A program made the position numbers and the translations under genes. From an uncultured Gemmatimonadota bacterium (GTDB lineage: Bacteria > Gemmatimonadota > Gemmatimonadetes > Gemmatimonadales > GWC2-71-9): a stretch of 5,360 nt of DNA. Within the stretch, counting starts at the first letter, position 1; each line of letters begins with the position of its first letter. The stretch is taken from positions 1 to 5,360 of the forward strand of contig CAMLHP010000144.1 of NCBI GenBank assembly GCA_946479805.1, given 5' to 3'. This document shows positions 1 through 5,360 of the stretch, in pieces. The notes under the pieces were generated by a model. The model saw only the letters and a program-made list of their open reading frames with translations, searched no databases and was not told the origin of the DNA.

Positions 1-2
1 AT

Positions 3-1142
3 TTCATGGGTGGGGGCCGCGAGTTCACGGTGCTGTTTGAGCCGACCGAGACCGCATCGCTATCGAGTTACACCCGGACCCGCAATCTTCTGGTGCTCAA
101 CGTGCTGGAGGACGTGCGGAACCGGCTCTTCGTCCTTGACCCGGCGGATGGATGGGCGCGGAAGCCGCTGCCCAATCTTCCCACGCTTGGTACCGTGGCT
201 GTTGGCGCGGTAGACCGCGACGAGAGCGACCTGCTCTGGCTCTACACTACTGATTTTCTCACCCCGACGACGCTCTCGCTGGCCCAGGTGACCGGCGAGA
301 AGGAGCAGCTCAAGGCGATGCCGGCGTTCTTCGACGGCAGCCGGCACCTCGTAGAGCAGCATTTCGCCACCAGCAAGGACGGCACGCGGGTGCCGTGGTT
401 CCTGGTGCGGCCCAGGGACCATGCGATGGACGGTACGACGCCTACTCTGCTCTACGGATACGGTGGCTTCGAGGTCTCGCTCACGCCGTTCTACTCGGGA
501 ACGGTCGGCGCGGCATGGCTCGAGCGGGGCGGGGCATACGCAGTGGCCAATATCAGAGGGGGAGGAGAGTACGGCCCGCGCTGGCACCAGGCGGCGCTCA
601 AGGCAAACCGGCCGAGGGCGTATGAGGACTTCGCCGCGGTGGCGCAGGACCTGGTCCGGCGCGGCATCACCGCGCCGGCCCACCTCGGCATCCAGGGTGG
701 CAGCAACGGTGGGCTGCTGGTGGGCAACATGCTGACGCAGTATCCCGAGCTGTTCGGCGCGGTGGTGGTGGAAGTGCCGCTGCTGGACATGCAGCGTTAT
801 CACAAGCTGCTGGCGGGCGCGTCGTGGATGGCGGAATACGGGAACCCGGATGATCCGGAGGAGTGGGAGTTCATCAGGACTTTCTCGCCCTATCACCTGG
901 TCCGCCGCGACGGGGAGTATCCGCCGACGCTCTTCATGACCTCCACCCGCGACGACCGGGTCCATCCGGGCCACGCGCGGAAGATGGCTGCCCGGATGCT
1001 GGATTTCGGGAAGAACATCCTCTACTACGAGAACATCGAGGGCGGGCACGGCGGCTCGGCGACGAACGCCCAGGCGGCGCACATGGACGCGCTGTCTTAC
1101 ATGTTCCTGTGGAAGGAGCTGGGGGGAGGGGTGGTGCCGTGA
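3..1142 (+). CDS. Prolyl oligopeptidase family serine peptidase (S9A), C-terminal part, 5' end outside the window
   Basis: This is a serine peptidase of the prolyl oligopeptidase family, which cuts short peptides, typically after proline. The reading frame is open to the left edge. The ATG at 6 lies inside a conserved stretch (FMGGGREFTVLFEP), so it is almost certainly internal. Only about 380 of the roughly 700 residues usual for the family are present: the end of the beta-propeller and the whole alpha/beta-hydrolase domain. Counting from the ATG at 6, the motifs are YGYGGF with the oxyanion tyrosine Y152, NIRGGGEYG, GGSNGG with the nucleophile S233, DDRVHPGH with catalytic D316, and EGGHGG with catalytic H348. 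All catalytic residues are intact. Because the N-terminus is missing, a signal peptide and hence the location cannot be judged. It shares strand with the downstream operon but that has its own promoter, so they need not be functionally linked. Confidence 0.95.
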   Translation, partial: FMGGGREFTVLFEPTETASLSSYTRTRNLLVLNVLEDVRNRLFVLDPADGWARKPLPNLPTLGTVAVGAVDRDESDLLWLYTTDFLTPTTLSLAQVTGEKEQLKAMPAFFDGSRHLVEQHFATSKDGTRVPWFLVRPRDHAMDGTTPTLLYGYGGFEVSLTPFYSGTVGAAWLERGGAYAVANIRGGGEYGPRWHQAALKANRPRAYEDFAAVAQDLVRRGITAPAHLGIQGGSNGGLLVGNMLTQYPELFGAVVVEVPLLDMQRYHKLLAGASWMAEYGNPDDPEEWEFIRTFSPYHLVRRDGEYPPTLFMTSTRDDRVHPGHARKMAARMLDFGKNILYYENIEGGHGGSATNAQAAHMDALSYMFLWKELGGGVVP

Positions 1143-1153
1143 GCTGACACGGC
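1136..1153 (+). terminator. Possible weak hairpin across the peptidase stop codon
   Basis: GCCGTG (1136-1141) and CACGGC (1148-1153) are perfect inverted arms around a six-base loop; the TGA stop of the peptidase gene (1140-1142) lies inside. Two further G-C pairs can form beyond one mismatch. The sequence after the stem is CCCTTGCGC, with no T-run, so this is at best a weak intrinsic terminator, or a structure that merely separates the gene from the promoter beginning at 1157. Confidence 0.3.
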
Positions 1154-1156
1154 CCC

Positions 1157-1185
1157 TTGCGCTCCTCTTTCCATTCCCATATACT
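1157..1185 (+). promoter_or_regulatory. Predicted sigma70-type promoter of the arsR operon, probably leaderless
   Basis: The -10 candidate is TATACT at 1180-1185, five of six bases matching TATAAT. The -35 candidate is TTGCGC at 1157-1162, sharing TTG with the consensus, and the spacer is exactly 17 bases. Transcription should begin about seven bases after the -10 box, at 1192-1193, which is the A of the ATG at 1193. No Shine-Dalgarno sequence precedes that ATG: the upstream stretch is pyrimidine-rich (CTCCTCTTTCC). Both facts point to a leaderless mRNA. The start site is inferred, not measured. Confidence 0.6.
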
Positions 1186-1202
1186 GAACCACATGGTTCA
1201 GT
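1183..1202. promoter_or_regulatory. Palindromic operator overlapping the arsR start codon
   Basis: ACTGAACCA (1183-1191) and TGGTTCAGT (1194-1202) are perfect 9-base inverted arms around a two-base centre, CA. The palindrome starts inside the -10 box and runs through the predicted transcription start and the ATG (1193-1195). The size, two-fold symmetry and place fit the binding site of a dimeric winged-helix repressor, so the ArsR protein encoded directly behind it probably represses its own operon here by blocking RNA polymerase. The symmetry is seen in the sequence; the binding protein is inferred. Confidence 0.7.
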
Positions 1203-1555
1203 TTCAAGTCACCCGCCTGGATACCTCGTTTGCCGCGCTGGCGGACCCCACCCGGCGCGGGATACTGGAGCGTCTGGGACGGAAGGACGCCTCGATCACC
1301 GAGCTGGCCGACCGGTTCAGCATGACCCTCACGGGCATGAAGAAGCACGTCGGCGTCCTGGAGCAGGCAGGTCTGGTCACCACCGAGAAGGTCGGGAGGG
1401 TCCGGACCTGCAGGCTCGGCTCGCGGCGCCTGGAACAGGAGGCGGCATGGATCGGGAAGTACCAGCAGCGCTGGGAGGCACGCTTCAATGAACTGGACAG
1501 ACTGCTGGAGGAACTGAAGCGGGAGAAGTCACGGGATGCAGGCGGAAAGGAATAG
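1193..1555 (+). CDS. ArsR-family winged helix-turn-helix transcriptional regulator
   Basis: This is a 120-residue DNA-binding regulator, of typical ArsR length, cytoplasmic and expected to act as a dimer. The N-terminal FAALADPTRRGILERL helix (about residues 13-28) is the family hallmark. A helix-turn-helix follows at about 34-61, with a recognition helix around SMTLTGMKKHVGVLEQAGL, then a short wing (about 62-75) and a C-terminal helix rich in Trp, Arg and Glu (about 80-112). The classic ELCVCD metal site is absent and the only cysteine is C72 in RTCRLG, so it does not look like an arsenic or cadmium sensor. It belongs to the ArsR type commonly paired with SRPBCC proteins; the ligand is unknown. 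I start at the ATG at 1193 because MVQ is the usual N-terminus of this group and it fits the promoter; an in-frame TTG at 1157 would overlap the -35 box. Probably autorepressed through the palindrome at its start. Confidence 0.93.
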   Translation: MVQFQVTRLDTSFAALADPTRRGILERLGRKDASITELADRFSMTLTGMKKHVGVLEQAGLVTTEKVGRVRTCRLGSRRLEQEAAWIGKYQQRWEARFNELDRLLEELKREKSRDAGGKE

Positions 1556-1592
1556 CGGTCCTTACCACGTGAAGGAAAGCGAGCCCGGCACC

Positions 1593-2078
1593 ATGAAGAA
1601 CTCAACAACAGCAGAACGGAAGTCAGAGCGGGAACTGGTCGTCACACGCACTTTCGACGGCCCGGCGCACATCGTGTTCGAGGCCTGGACCAGGCCCGAG
1701 CTGTTCAAGCAGTGGTGGGTGCCGAAGTCGCTGGGCATGTCCATGATTTCCTGCGAGATGGATGTCCGCGTGGGTGGCGGCTACCGGATGGTCTTCCAGC
1801 ACCCTGACTTTCCCGAGCCCATGGCGTTCTTCGGCAAATACACCGAAGTGGTGCCCAACGCGCGCCTCACCTGGACCAACGAGGAAGGCGCCGATGGTCC
1901 CGTTACCACGGTAAGCTTCGAGGAAAAGGATGGCAGGACGCTGCTGGCCCTGAGCGAACTCTATCCTTCGAAGAAAGCGCTCGACGACGCCATCGCCTCC
2001 GGCAGCTCGGGCACCAGTGGGGCGGAAGAGCAGTTCGGGCAGCTGGACGAGCTTCTCCTCACCCTGGTCAAGTCATGA
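1593..2078 (+). CDS. SRPBCC domain protein (AHSA1-like, START/Bet v1 fold)
   Basis: This is a 161-residue protein that is a single helix-grip domain of the AHSA1 (activator of Hsp90 ATPase homologue) branch of SRPBCC, a fold with a deep pocket for hydrophobic ligands. Landmarks are the first strand RELVVTRTFDGPAHIVFEAWT (about residues 13-32), then PELFKQWWVP with the Trp pair, the CEMDVRVGGGYRMVF strands, the FFGKYTEVVPNARLTWTNEE hairpin, and the C-terminal helix from about 130 (EEQFGQLDELLLTL). It has no signal peptide and should be cytoplasmic. The start is uncertain. The ATG at 1593 matches where family members begin, but its purine-rich stretch GAAAG (1575-1579) is 13 bases away. The ATG at 1536 would overlap the regulator by 20 bases and has a better-placed GGAG (1522-1525), at the cost of 19 residues of unconserved sequence. 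ArsR/SRPBCC gene pairs are common in bacteria; the bound ligand here is unknown. Confidence 0.92.
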   Translation: MKNSTTAERKSERELVVTRTFDGPAHIVFEAWTRPELFKQWWVPKSLGMSMISCEMDVRVGGGYRMVFQHPDFPEPMAFFGKYTEVVPNARLTWTNEEGADGPVTTVSFEEKDGRTLLALSELYPSKKALDDAIASGSSGTSGAEEQFGQLDELLLTLVKS

Positions 2079-2947
2079 GGTGGTGCAGGATCCTGATCCT
2101 CGCGGCCGCGGCCCTGGTCGCGTCTGCGTTACCCACGACAGCGGCAGGTCAAGCGATGCGTACTCCCGAATCAAAAGGCTACGCAAGCGTCAATGGAGTC
2201 GAGCTCTACTACGAGGTCCACGGGGACGGGCCACCCCTGATCATGCTGCACGGGGGCGTAGATCCTTCGGAGATGCTCGGTGCGCCGCTCACGGAAATGG
2301 CCAGGGCGAACAAGGTCGTGGCGCTGCATTACCAGGGCCACGGCCTCAGCAAGGACAGTGACCGGCCCTGGTCATATGAAGCATTCGCCGACGACGTTGC
2401 CGCGCTGATGGAGCACCTCGGCATCAGCAAGGCGAGCGTGATGGGGTACTCGAGCGGCGCCCTTGTCGCGCTCCAGGTTGCGATCCGCCATCCTCAGCTG
2501 GTCTACAAGCTGATCGTCGTCTCGGCCGGGTTCGGTTCCGAGGGATACTATCCGGCTGTTCGCGAGGCCTTTGCCCAGATGCCCTCATCGGCGGCAGCCA
2601 TCGCGGCCAGCGTGAGCGAGTCGCCGCTAGCGAAGCAGTATCCTTCGGTGAACTGGGAGAAGATGTTCAGGAATACTGGTGAGCTCGCCAACCGAAGCTA
2701 CGACTGGTCGGCGGCGATGGCCGGGATCAAGGCGCCGACATTGCTCATCTTTGCGGATGCCGACATGGTAAGCCCTGAACACGTTCTGGAGTTCTATAAA
2801 CTGCTGGGCGGCGGCCTGGACGCCGGCCTGGACGGATCGCAGCGGTCGCCCAACCGGCTGGCGATACTGTCCGGCACGACGCATCGGACGATCCTGCCAT
2901 CTGCGGCATTCGTTCAGAGTGTGTCGGAGTTTCTGGAAGCCGAGTAG
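2075..2947 (+). CDS. Exported alpha/beta hydrolase
   Basis: This is a 290-residue serine hydrolase, likely an esterase or related enzyme; the substrate cannot be read from sequence. The N-terminus is a Sec signal peptide: MRWCR, a hydrophobic core at about residues 6-19, then small residues near TTAAGQA (cleavage about 24-27), so the enzyme should act outside the cytoplasm. The mature part starts with VNGVELYYEVHGDG, followed by the oxyanion motif LHGG (58-61), YQGHGLS (86-92), the nucleophile elbow GYSSG with S126, the acid in FADAD (D230, or D228), and H270 in GTTH. The triad is therefore complete. Its ATG overlaps the upstream stop as ATGA (2075-2078) and no Shine-Dalgarno sequence is visible, so translation is probably coupled to the SRPBCC gene and transcription controlled by the arsR operator. 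A secreted enzyme behind two cytoplasmic proteins suggests that the signal sensed is related to its substrate or product, which is inference. Confidence 0.92.
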   Translation: MRWCRILILAAAALVASALPTTAAGQAMRTPESKGYASVNGVELYYEVHGDGPPLIMLHGGVDPSEMLGAPLTEMARANKVVALHYQGHGLSKDSDRPWSYEAFADDVAALMEHLGISKASVMGYSSGALVALQVAIRHPQLVYKLIVVSAGFGSEGYYPAVREAFAQMPSSAAAIAASVSESPLAKQYPSVNWEKMFRNTGELANRSYDWSAAMAGIKAPTLLIFADADMVSPEHVLEFYKLLGGGLDAGLDGSQRSPNRLAILSGTTHRTILPSAAFVQSVSEFLEAE

Positions 2948-3058
2948 CGCAGTACGCTGATGGTAGCCGGTTTCTTCATGAATTCCTGGTGAAGTCTTAA
3001 TACGGGGACGGGTATCCTTCTCGTGTGTGTGAGATTCCAGCACTCGCGCGGAGGGCTT
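2948..3058 (+). other. Intergenic region between the two operons; only a weak promoter candidate
   Basis: This 111-base gap should contain the end of the first operon and the start of the second. TATCCT at 3013-3018 is a four-of-six match to a -10 box and would give a 5' leader of about 34 bases. The hexamer 17 bases upstream (TGAAGT, 2990-2995) is a poor -35 match, so an activator or another sigma factor may be needed. CTTCA (2974-2978) and TGAAG (2990-2994) could form a short stem but without a proper T-run. A GTGTGTGTGAG stretch lies at 3023-3033. No small gene or convincing terminator is visible. Confidence 0.25.
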
Positions 3059-4258
3059 ATGGCTGGTCAGATGCGGTGGCTCATGCCAGGACTCCTGGTC
3101 GGCGCCCTGTTGACCTTCGGGGCAGTTCCCGCTTTTGGTGAGGAAATTCCGGCATTCGCCCGGCGGTACGGCGTGAGCTGCGCGCTCTGCCACAACCCGG
3201 TGCCCGCACTTACGCCCTTTGGGGAGCAGTTTGCCGGTAACGGCAACCGCATGGCCCCGGGTGAGGAACCGGCCGACACGATCGGCACGGGTGACGACCT
3301 GCTGTCCCTCTCCCGCGACGTGCCGCTCGCCGTCCGGCTCGATGCATACGTGCAGAGCTACTCCAAGGGACGTGCCGTCACCGACTTTCAGGCTCCCTAC
3401 TCCCTCAAGGTGCTCTCGGGCGGGTCCCTCTCGACGTCGCTCTCCTACTACTTCTACGCGTTCCTCTTCGAGCGCGGGGAGGTCGGCGGCGTCGAGGATG
3501 CGTACCTGTATGCCAACGACATCGGCGGCGCGCCGGTGGACGTGATGGTGGGACAGTTCCAGGTCTCTGATCCGATGTTCAAGCGCGAGCTGCGACTGTC
3601 CTTCGAGGATTACGCGGTTTACCGCGCCCGCCTCGGCGACGTTCCTTCCGACCTGACCTATGACCGAGGCCTGCTGGCCAGCGCAGACGTAGGCGGCTTC
3701 ACCCTGAGCGGCCAGGTGGTCAATGGCAATGGCCGTGGGGCCGCGGGCGATGATCGTCGTTTCGACTCCGACGCCGGCAAGACCTTCGCGCTGCATGCCA
3801 CCCGCGACCTGATACCCGGGATCCGGCTGGGAGCGTTCGGCTTCGCGGGACGCACCACCAGCGAAGCCGTGCACGATGTGACCCAAATGCTGGGCGCGGA
3901 CGCCACGATCTCGCACGGCCCATTCGAACTCAATATGCAGTACCTGCACCGCTCCGATTCCCGGCCGTTTTACGCCGCCGGGGATTCAGCTGCGAGCCTT
4001 GATGGAGGCTTCGTGGAACTGCTGGTGCGACCGTCGGGCTCTCGCTGGCACGGATTTGGACTGTACAACCTGATCGATGCCGACCGCCCGGTGCTGAGCG
4101 TGCGACTGGGAGGCCCTGCACTGGTGAAGCGATACGAGACCTTGTCGGGAGGGGCAGGTTATCTGCTCCGGCGCAACGTCAGGATCACCGGCGAGATGAC
4201 GTACGACTTCAGCCAGGAGGAAGCGCGATGGACGCTCGGCGCAGTCTCGGCATTCTAA
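3059..4258 (+). CDS. Monoheme cytochrome c fused to an outer-membrane beta-barrel (Cyc2-like cytochrome-porin)
   Basis: This 399-residue protein has a signal peptide (hydrophobic core about 8-22, cleavage after AFG at 27). A short cytochrome segment follows: EEIPAFARRYGVSCALCHNPVPALTPFG. C41, C44 and H45 form its only C-x-x-C-H heme site; M65 in GNRM could be the second ligand, but this is a guess. The remaining 320 or so residues look like a beta-barrel: alternating polar and hydrophobic strands rich in Tyr, Phe and Gly (for example SLSYYFYAFLFERG, VDVMVGQFQVSD, RELRLSFEDYAVYRARL), no further cysteines, and a terminal Phe as in outer-membrane proteins. Monoheme domain plus barrel in one chain is the design of Cyc2, the iron-oxidising outer-membrane cytochrome, and the FAR..G..C..CH..P.L..FG pattern matches. 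Related proteins occur outside iron oxidisers, so the substrate is open. GGAG at 3050-3053 sits five bases before the ATG; an in-frame GTG at 3023 is less likely. First gene of an operon with a cytochrome c and a hemerythrin. Confidence 0.8.
   Translation: MAGQMRWLMPGLLVGALLTFGAVPAFGEEIPAFARRYGVSCALCHNPVPALTPFGEQFAGNGNRMAPGEEPADTIGTGDDLLSLSRDVPLAVRLDAYVQSYSKGRAVTDFQAPYSLKVLSGGSLSTSLSYYFYAFLFERGEVGGVEDAYLYANDIGGAPVDVMVGQFQVSDPMFKRELRLSFEDYAVYRARLGDVPSDLTYDRGLLASADVGGFTLSGQVVNGNGRGAAGDDRRFDSDAGKTFALHATRDLIPGIRLGAFGFAGRTTSEAVHDVTQMLGADATISHGPFELNMQYLHRSDSRPFYAAGDSAASLDGGFVELLVRPSGSRWHGFGLYNLIDADRPVLSVRLGGPALVKRYETLSGGAGYLLRRNVRITGEMTYDFSQEEARWTLGAVSAF
4215..4220 (+). promoter_or_regulatory. Strong ribosome binding site inside the barrel gene
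   Basis: AGGAGG lies seven bases before the ATG at 4228 and is a full Shine-Dalgarno match. It sits within the last barrel strands of the upstream gene, whose stop is at 4256-4258, so the two genes overlap by 31 bases. This fixes the start of the small cytochrome c and makes co-translation of the two proteins likely. Confidence 0.75.
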
Positions 4259-4629
4259 CGCTGGCGGGTGCACTCCTGCTCAGCTCCGGCGCCCGCCTCT
4301 CGGCACAGGGAAGCGATTCGCTCCCCGCCGGCGTGACGCCCGCCATGGTGACGCAGGGAAAGAAGACCTTCAGCGGCAAGGGCCTCTGCATTGCCTGCCA
4401 CGGCGATGCCGGAAAGGGCGGGCTCGCTCCCTCGCTGCGCGACAGCAACTGGATCCACAGCAGGGGCACCTTCGAGGACATCATGGCTCAGATCCGGCGA
4501 GGTGTCCCCGCCGATAGCTCCGCCACCAAGCTGGCCATGCCGCCGCTGGGCGGCGCCAAACTCAGCGAGCCAGAAGTTCAGGCGGTGGCCGCCTACGTCT
4601 GGTCGCTTCGACTCGAACCTGGGAAATAG
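4228..4629 (+). CDS. Small periplasmic class I cytochrome c
   Basis: This 133-residue protein has a signal peptide (MDARR, core about residues 7-19, likely cleavage after LSA at 26), followed by one cytochrome c domain of about 90 residues, of the type found in cbb3 oxidase subunit III and similar carriers. The heme site is C-I-A-C-H with C54, C57 and H58, in KGLCIACHGDAGKGG. M104 in AMPPLGG is the expected second heme ligand, and the C-terminal helix SEPEVQAVAAYVWSL (about 113-127) is the usual last helix packing against the heme. It should be a soluble, periplasmic one-electron carrier. The overlap with the cytochrome-porin gene and the strong ribosome binding site indicate co-production, so it is the natural candidate to exchange electrons with the heme of that protein; this partnership is inferred. 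No membrane anchor is visible after the signal peptide. Confidence 0.93.
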   Translation: MDARRSLGILTLAGALLLSSGARLSAQGSDSLPAGVTPAMVTQGKKTFSGKGLCIACHGDAGKGGLAPSLRDSNWIHSRGTFEDIMAQIRRGVPADSSATKLAMPPLGGAKLSEPEVQAVAAYVWSLRLEPGK

Positions 4630-4631
4630 TC

Positions 4632-5189
4632 ATGCGAACGGGATTCATCGTGCTGGCTCTTGCGGTACTCTCAGCCCCGCGGCTTGCACACGGACAGGAG
4701 CAACACGTGACACACCATGGCGGGATCGGCATTCCTGAGGCACTACAGGCGGAGCATCACGAGATCCATGAACGACTGGTAGCAGCTACCCGGCTCCCGG
4801 GACCTGTCGGCGATGCAGCGCGGCAGCTCGCGGAAGTCCTGCATCCTCATTTTCAGCGCGAGGAGCAGATTGCGCTCCCGCCGCTCGGCTTGCTGGAGCC
4901 GCTGGCCCGTGGCGAATACAGCCCGGAGATGGCGCGCGTCCTTCCTCTGACCGATTCGCTTCGGGCAGAACTGCCCCGAATGCTCGAGGAGCATGTCGCG
5001 ATCGCCGACGCCACGAGGCGGATGGGTGAAGTGGCGACTGACGCGAAGAACGAGGAGGTGGCGGCGCTGGCCGAAGCGCTCGCTCTGCATGCCAGGAGCG
5101 AAGAACAGGTTTCCTATCCGGCAGCATTGCTTGTGGGTGAGATGGTGCGGATCCGGCTGAGCGCCGGGCCTGAAGGTCACCAGCCATGA
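4632..5189 (+). CDS. Exported hemerythrin-like (HHE domain) di-iron protein
   Basis: This 185-residue protein starts with a signal peptide (MRTGF, core about residues 5-15, cleavage near AHG at 21). The mature part is a four-helix HHE domain. Candidate iron ligands lie in the expected order: H42, H43 or H46 in AEHHEIHERL (helix A), H73-x3-E77 in HPHFQREEQ (helix B), H121 in LEEHVAIAD (helix C) and H153-x3-E157 in LHARSEEQVSYP (helix D). This H, HxxxE, H, HxxxE pattern is that of HHE proteins, which bind a di-iron centre and in known cases handle O2, NO or iron; which applies here cannot be told from sequence. There are no cysteines. The gene begins two bases after the cytochrome c stop, with a modest GGGA seven bases before the ATG, and is the last gene of the operon. 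Most characterised hemerythrins are cytoplasmic, so the signal peptide is notable. Confidence 0.85.
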   Translation: MRTGFIVLALAVLSAPRLAHGQEQHVTHHGGIGIPEALQAEHHEIHERLVAATRLPGPVGDAARQLAEVLHPHFQREEQIALPPLGLLEPLARGEYSPEMARVLPLTDSLRAELPRMLEEHVAIADATRRMGEVATDAKNEEVAALAEALALHARSEEQVSYPAALLVGEMVRIRLSAGPEGHQP

Positions 5190-5233
5190 CTCTGGGCTAG
5201 CGTCCCATGTGAATGAAGCACATTGGTGGCCAA

Positions 5234-5270
5234 AACGCCGAACCTCGCATCCACCGCGAAGTTCGGCGTT
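5234..5270. terminator. Strong hairpin, probable terminator between the operon and the tRNA
   Basis: AACGCCGAAC (5234-5243) and GTTCGGCGTT (5261-5270) are perfect 10-base arms. Inside them TCGC (5245-5248) and GCGA (5256-5259) pair again after one C/A mismatch, leaving a seven-base loop. Read on the - strand the stem ends in GCGTTTTGG, a short U-run typical of an intrinsic terminator, 12 bases beyond the 3' end of the tRNA. On the + strand it lies 44 bases after the hemerythrin gene but is followed by CGTGTTGTCC, so it should work better for the tRNA and perhaps only partly for the operon. Confidence 0.75.
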
Positions 5271-5282
5271 CGTGTTGTCCAG

Positions 5283-5357
5283 TCGGGGCGCCGGGATTTG
5301 AACCCGGGACCTCCTGCTCCCGAAGCAGGCGCGCTAACCGGGCTGCGCTACGCCCCG
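5283..5357 (-). tRNA. tRNA-Pro (anticodon CGG)
   Basis: Read on the - strand this 75-base cloverleaf has all arms. The acceptor pairs CGGGGCG (5351-5357) with CGCCCCG (5284-5290), followed by discriminator A at 5283. The anticodon stem is CCTGC/GCAGG (5325-5329 with 5313-5317) around the loop TTCGGGA. The anticodon CGG is at 5320-5322 with G at position 37, as usual for tRNA-Pro. The T-arm is CCGGG, loop TTCAAAT, CCCGG. It reads CCG proline codons. No CCA is encoded: the 3' end is followed by CTGG, so CCA must be added after transcription. Gene and operon converge on the hairpin at 5234-5270. Confidence 0.96.
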
Positions 5358-5360
5358 TGT

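Noticed and set aside
60..1082. 340-codon open frame on the - strand inside the peptidase gene
   Set aside because: It is the antisense shadow of an intact catalytic domain, with an Arg/His/Val-rich translation and no recognisable motif.
2813..2834. Imperfect tandem repeat (GGCCTGGACG twice, two bases apart) in the hydrolase gene
   Set aside because: It encodes GLDAGLDG in a Gly-rich loop before the catalytic His that relatives also have; it keeps the frame and does not look like a recent duplication or regulatory repeat.
2974..2994. Possible terminator after the hydrolase gene (CTTCA / TGAAG)
   Set aside because: The stem has only five or six AT-containing pairs, an 11-base loop and no T-run, too weak to call.
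2627..3949. 440-codon open frame on the - strand across the end of the hydrolase gene and the cytochrome-porin gene
   Set aside because: It lies antisense to two genes with clear domains, spans their intergenic gap, and its translation (rich in Arg, His, Gly, Val) shows no recognisable motif. Long antisense frames are expected in GC-rich DNA.
5223..5233. Small palindrome TTGG-TGG-CCAA after the hemerythrin gene
   Set aside because: Four-base arms are expected by chance, and it borders the much stronger hairpin at 5234-5270.
1..5360. CRISPR array, insertion sequence or transposon ends
   Set aside because: No regularly spaced repeats, transposase-like frame or terminal inverted repeats were seen on either strand.

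Overview
The window is GC-rich, densely packed bacterial DNA. All protein genes read on the + strand, and a tRNA gene on the - strand closes the right end. Codon use, the C-x-x-C-H cytochromes, several Sec signal peptides (two with a Gln next to the predicted cut) and a tRNA without an encoded CCA would suit a soil or sediment Gemmatimonadota-like bacterium. That assignment is inference; no marker gene in the window settles it.

Layout. (1) 3-1142 is the C-terminal half of an S9A prolyl oligopeptidase whose start lies outside the window. (2) 1157-2947 is a three-gene operon: an ArsR-type repressor (1193-1555), an SRPBCC/AHSA1-like protein (1593-2078) and an exported alpha/beta hydrolase (2075-2947), the last two joined by an ATGA overlap. 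Its promoter is unusual. A TATACT -10 box lies 7 bases before the ATG, with a TTG-type -35 box 17 bases further up, so the transcript is probably leaderless. A 20-base palindrome covers the end of the -10 box, the start point and the start codon, as expected of an autorepressor operator. (3) 2948-3058 is a short intergenic region with no convincing terminator and only a weak promoter candidate. (4) 3059-5189 is a second tight three-gene operon, all exported: a monoheme cytochrome fused to an outer-membrane beta-barrel (resembling Cyc2-type cytochrome-porins), a small class I cytochrome c, and a hemerythrin-like di-iron protein. (5) 5234-5270 is a strong hairpin between the operon and a convergent tRNA-Pro(CGG) gene at 5283-5357.

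The most interesting part is the second operon. If the barrel protein is a real cytochrome-porin, the three products could form a short path: a heme at the outer membrane passes electrons to or from a soluble periplasmic cytochrome c, beside a periplasmic di-iron protein that may bind O2 or NO or handle iron. The parts are recognisable from sequence; the joint role, electron direction and substrate are inference. The first operon looks like a self-regulated ArsR/SRPBCC unit with an added secreted hydrolase; its ligand is unknown.
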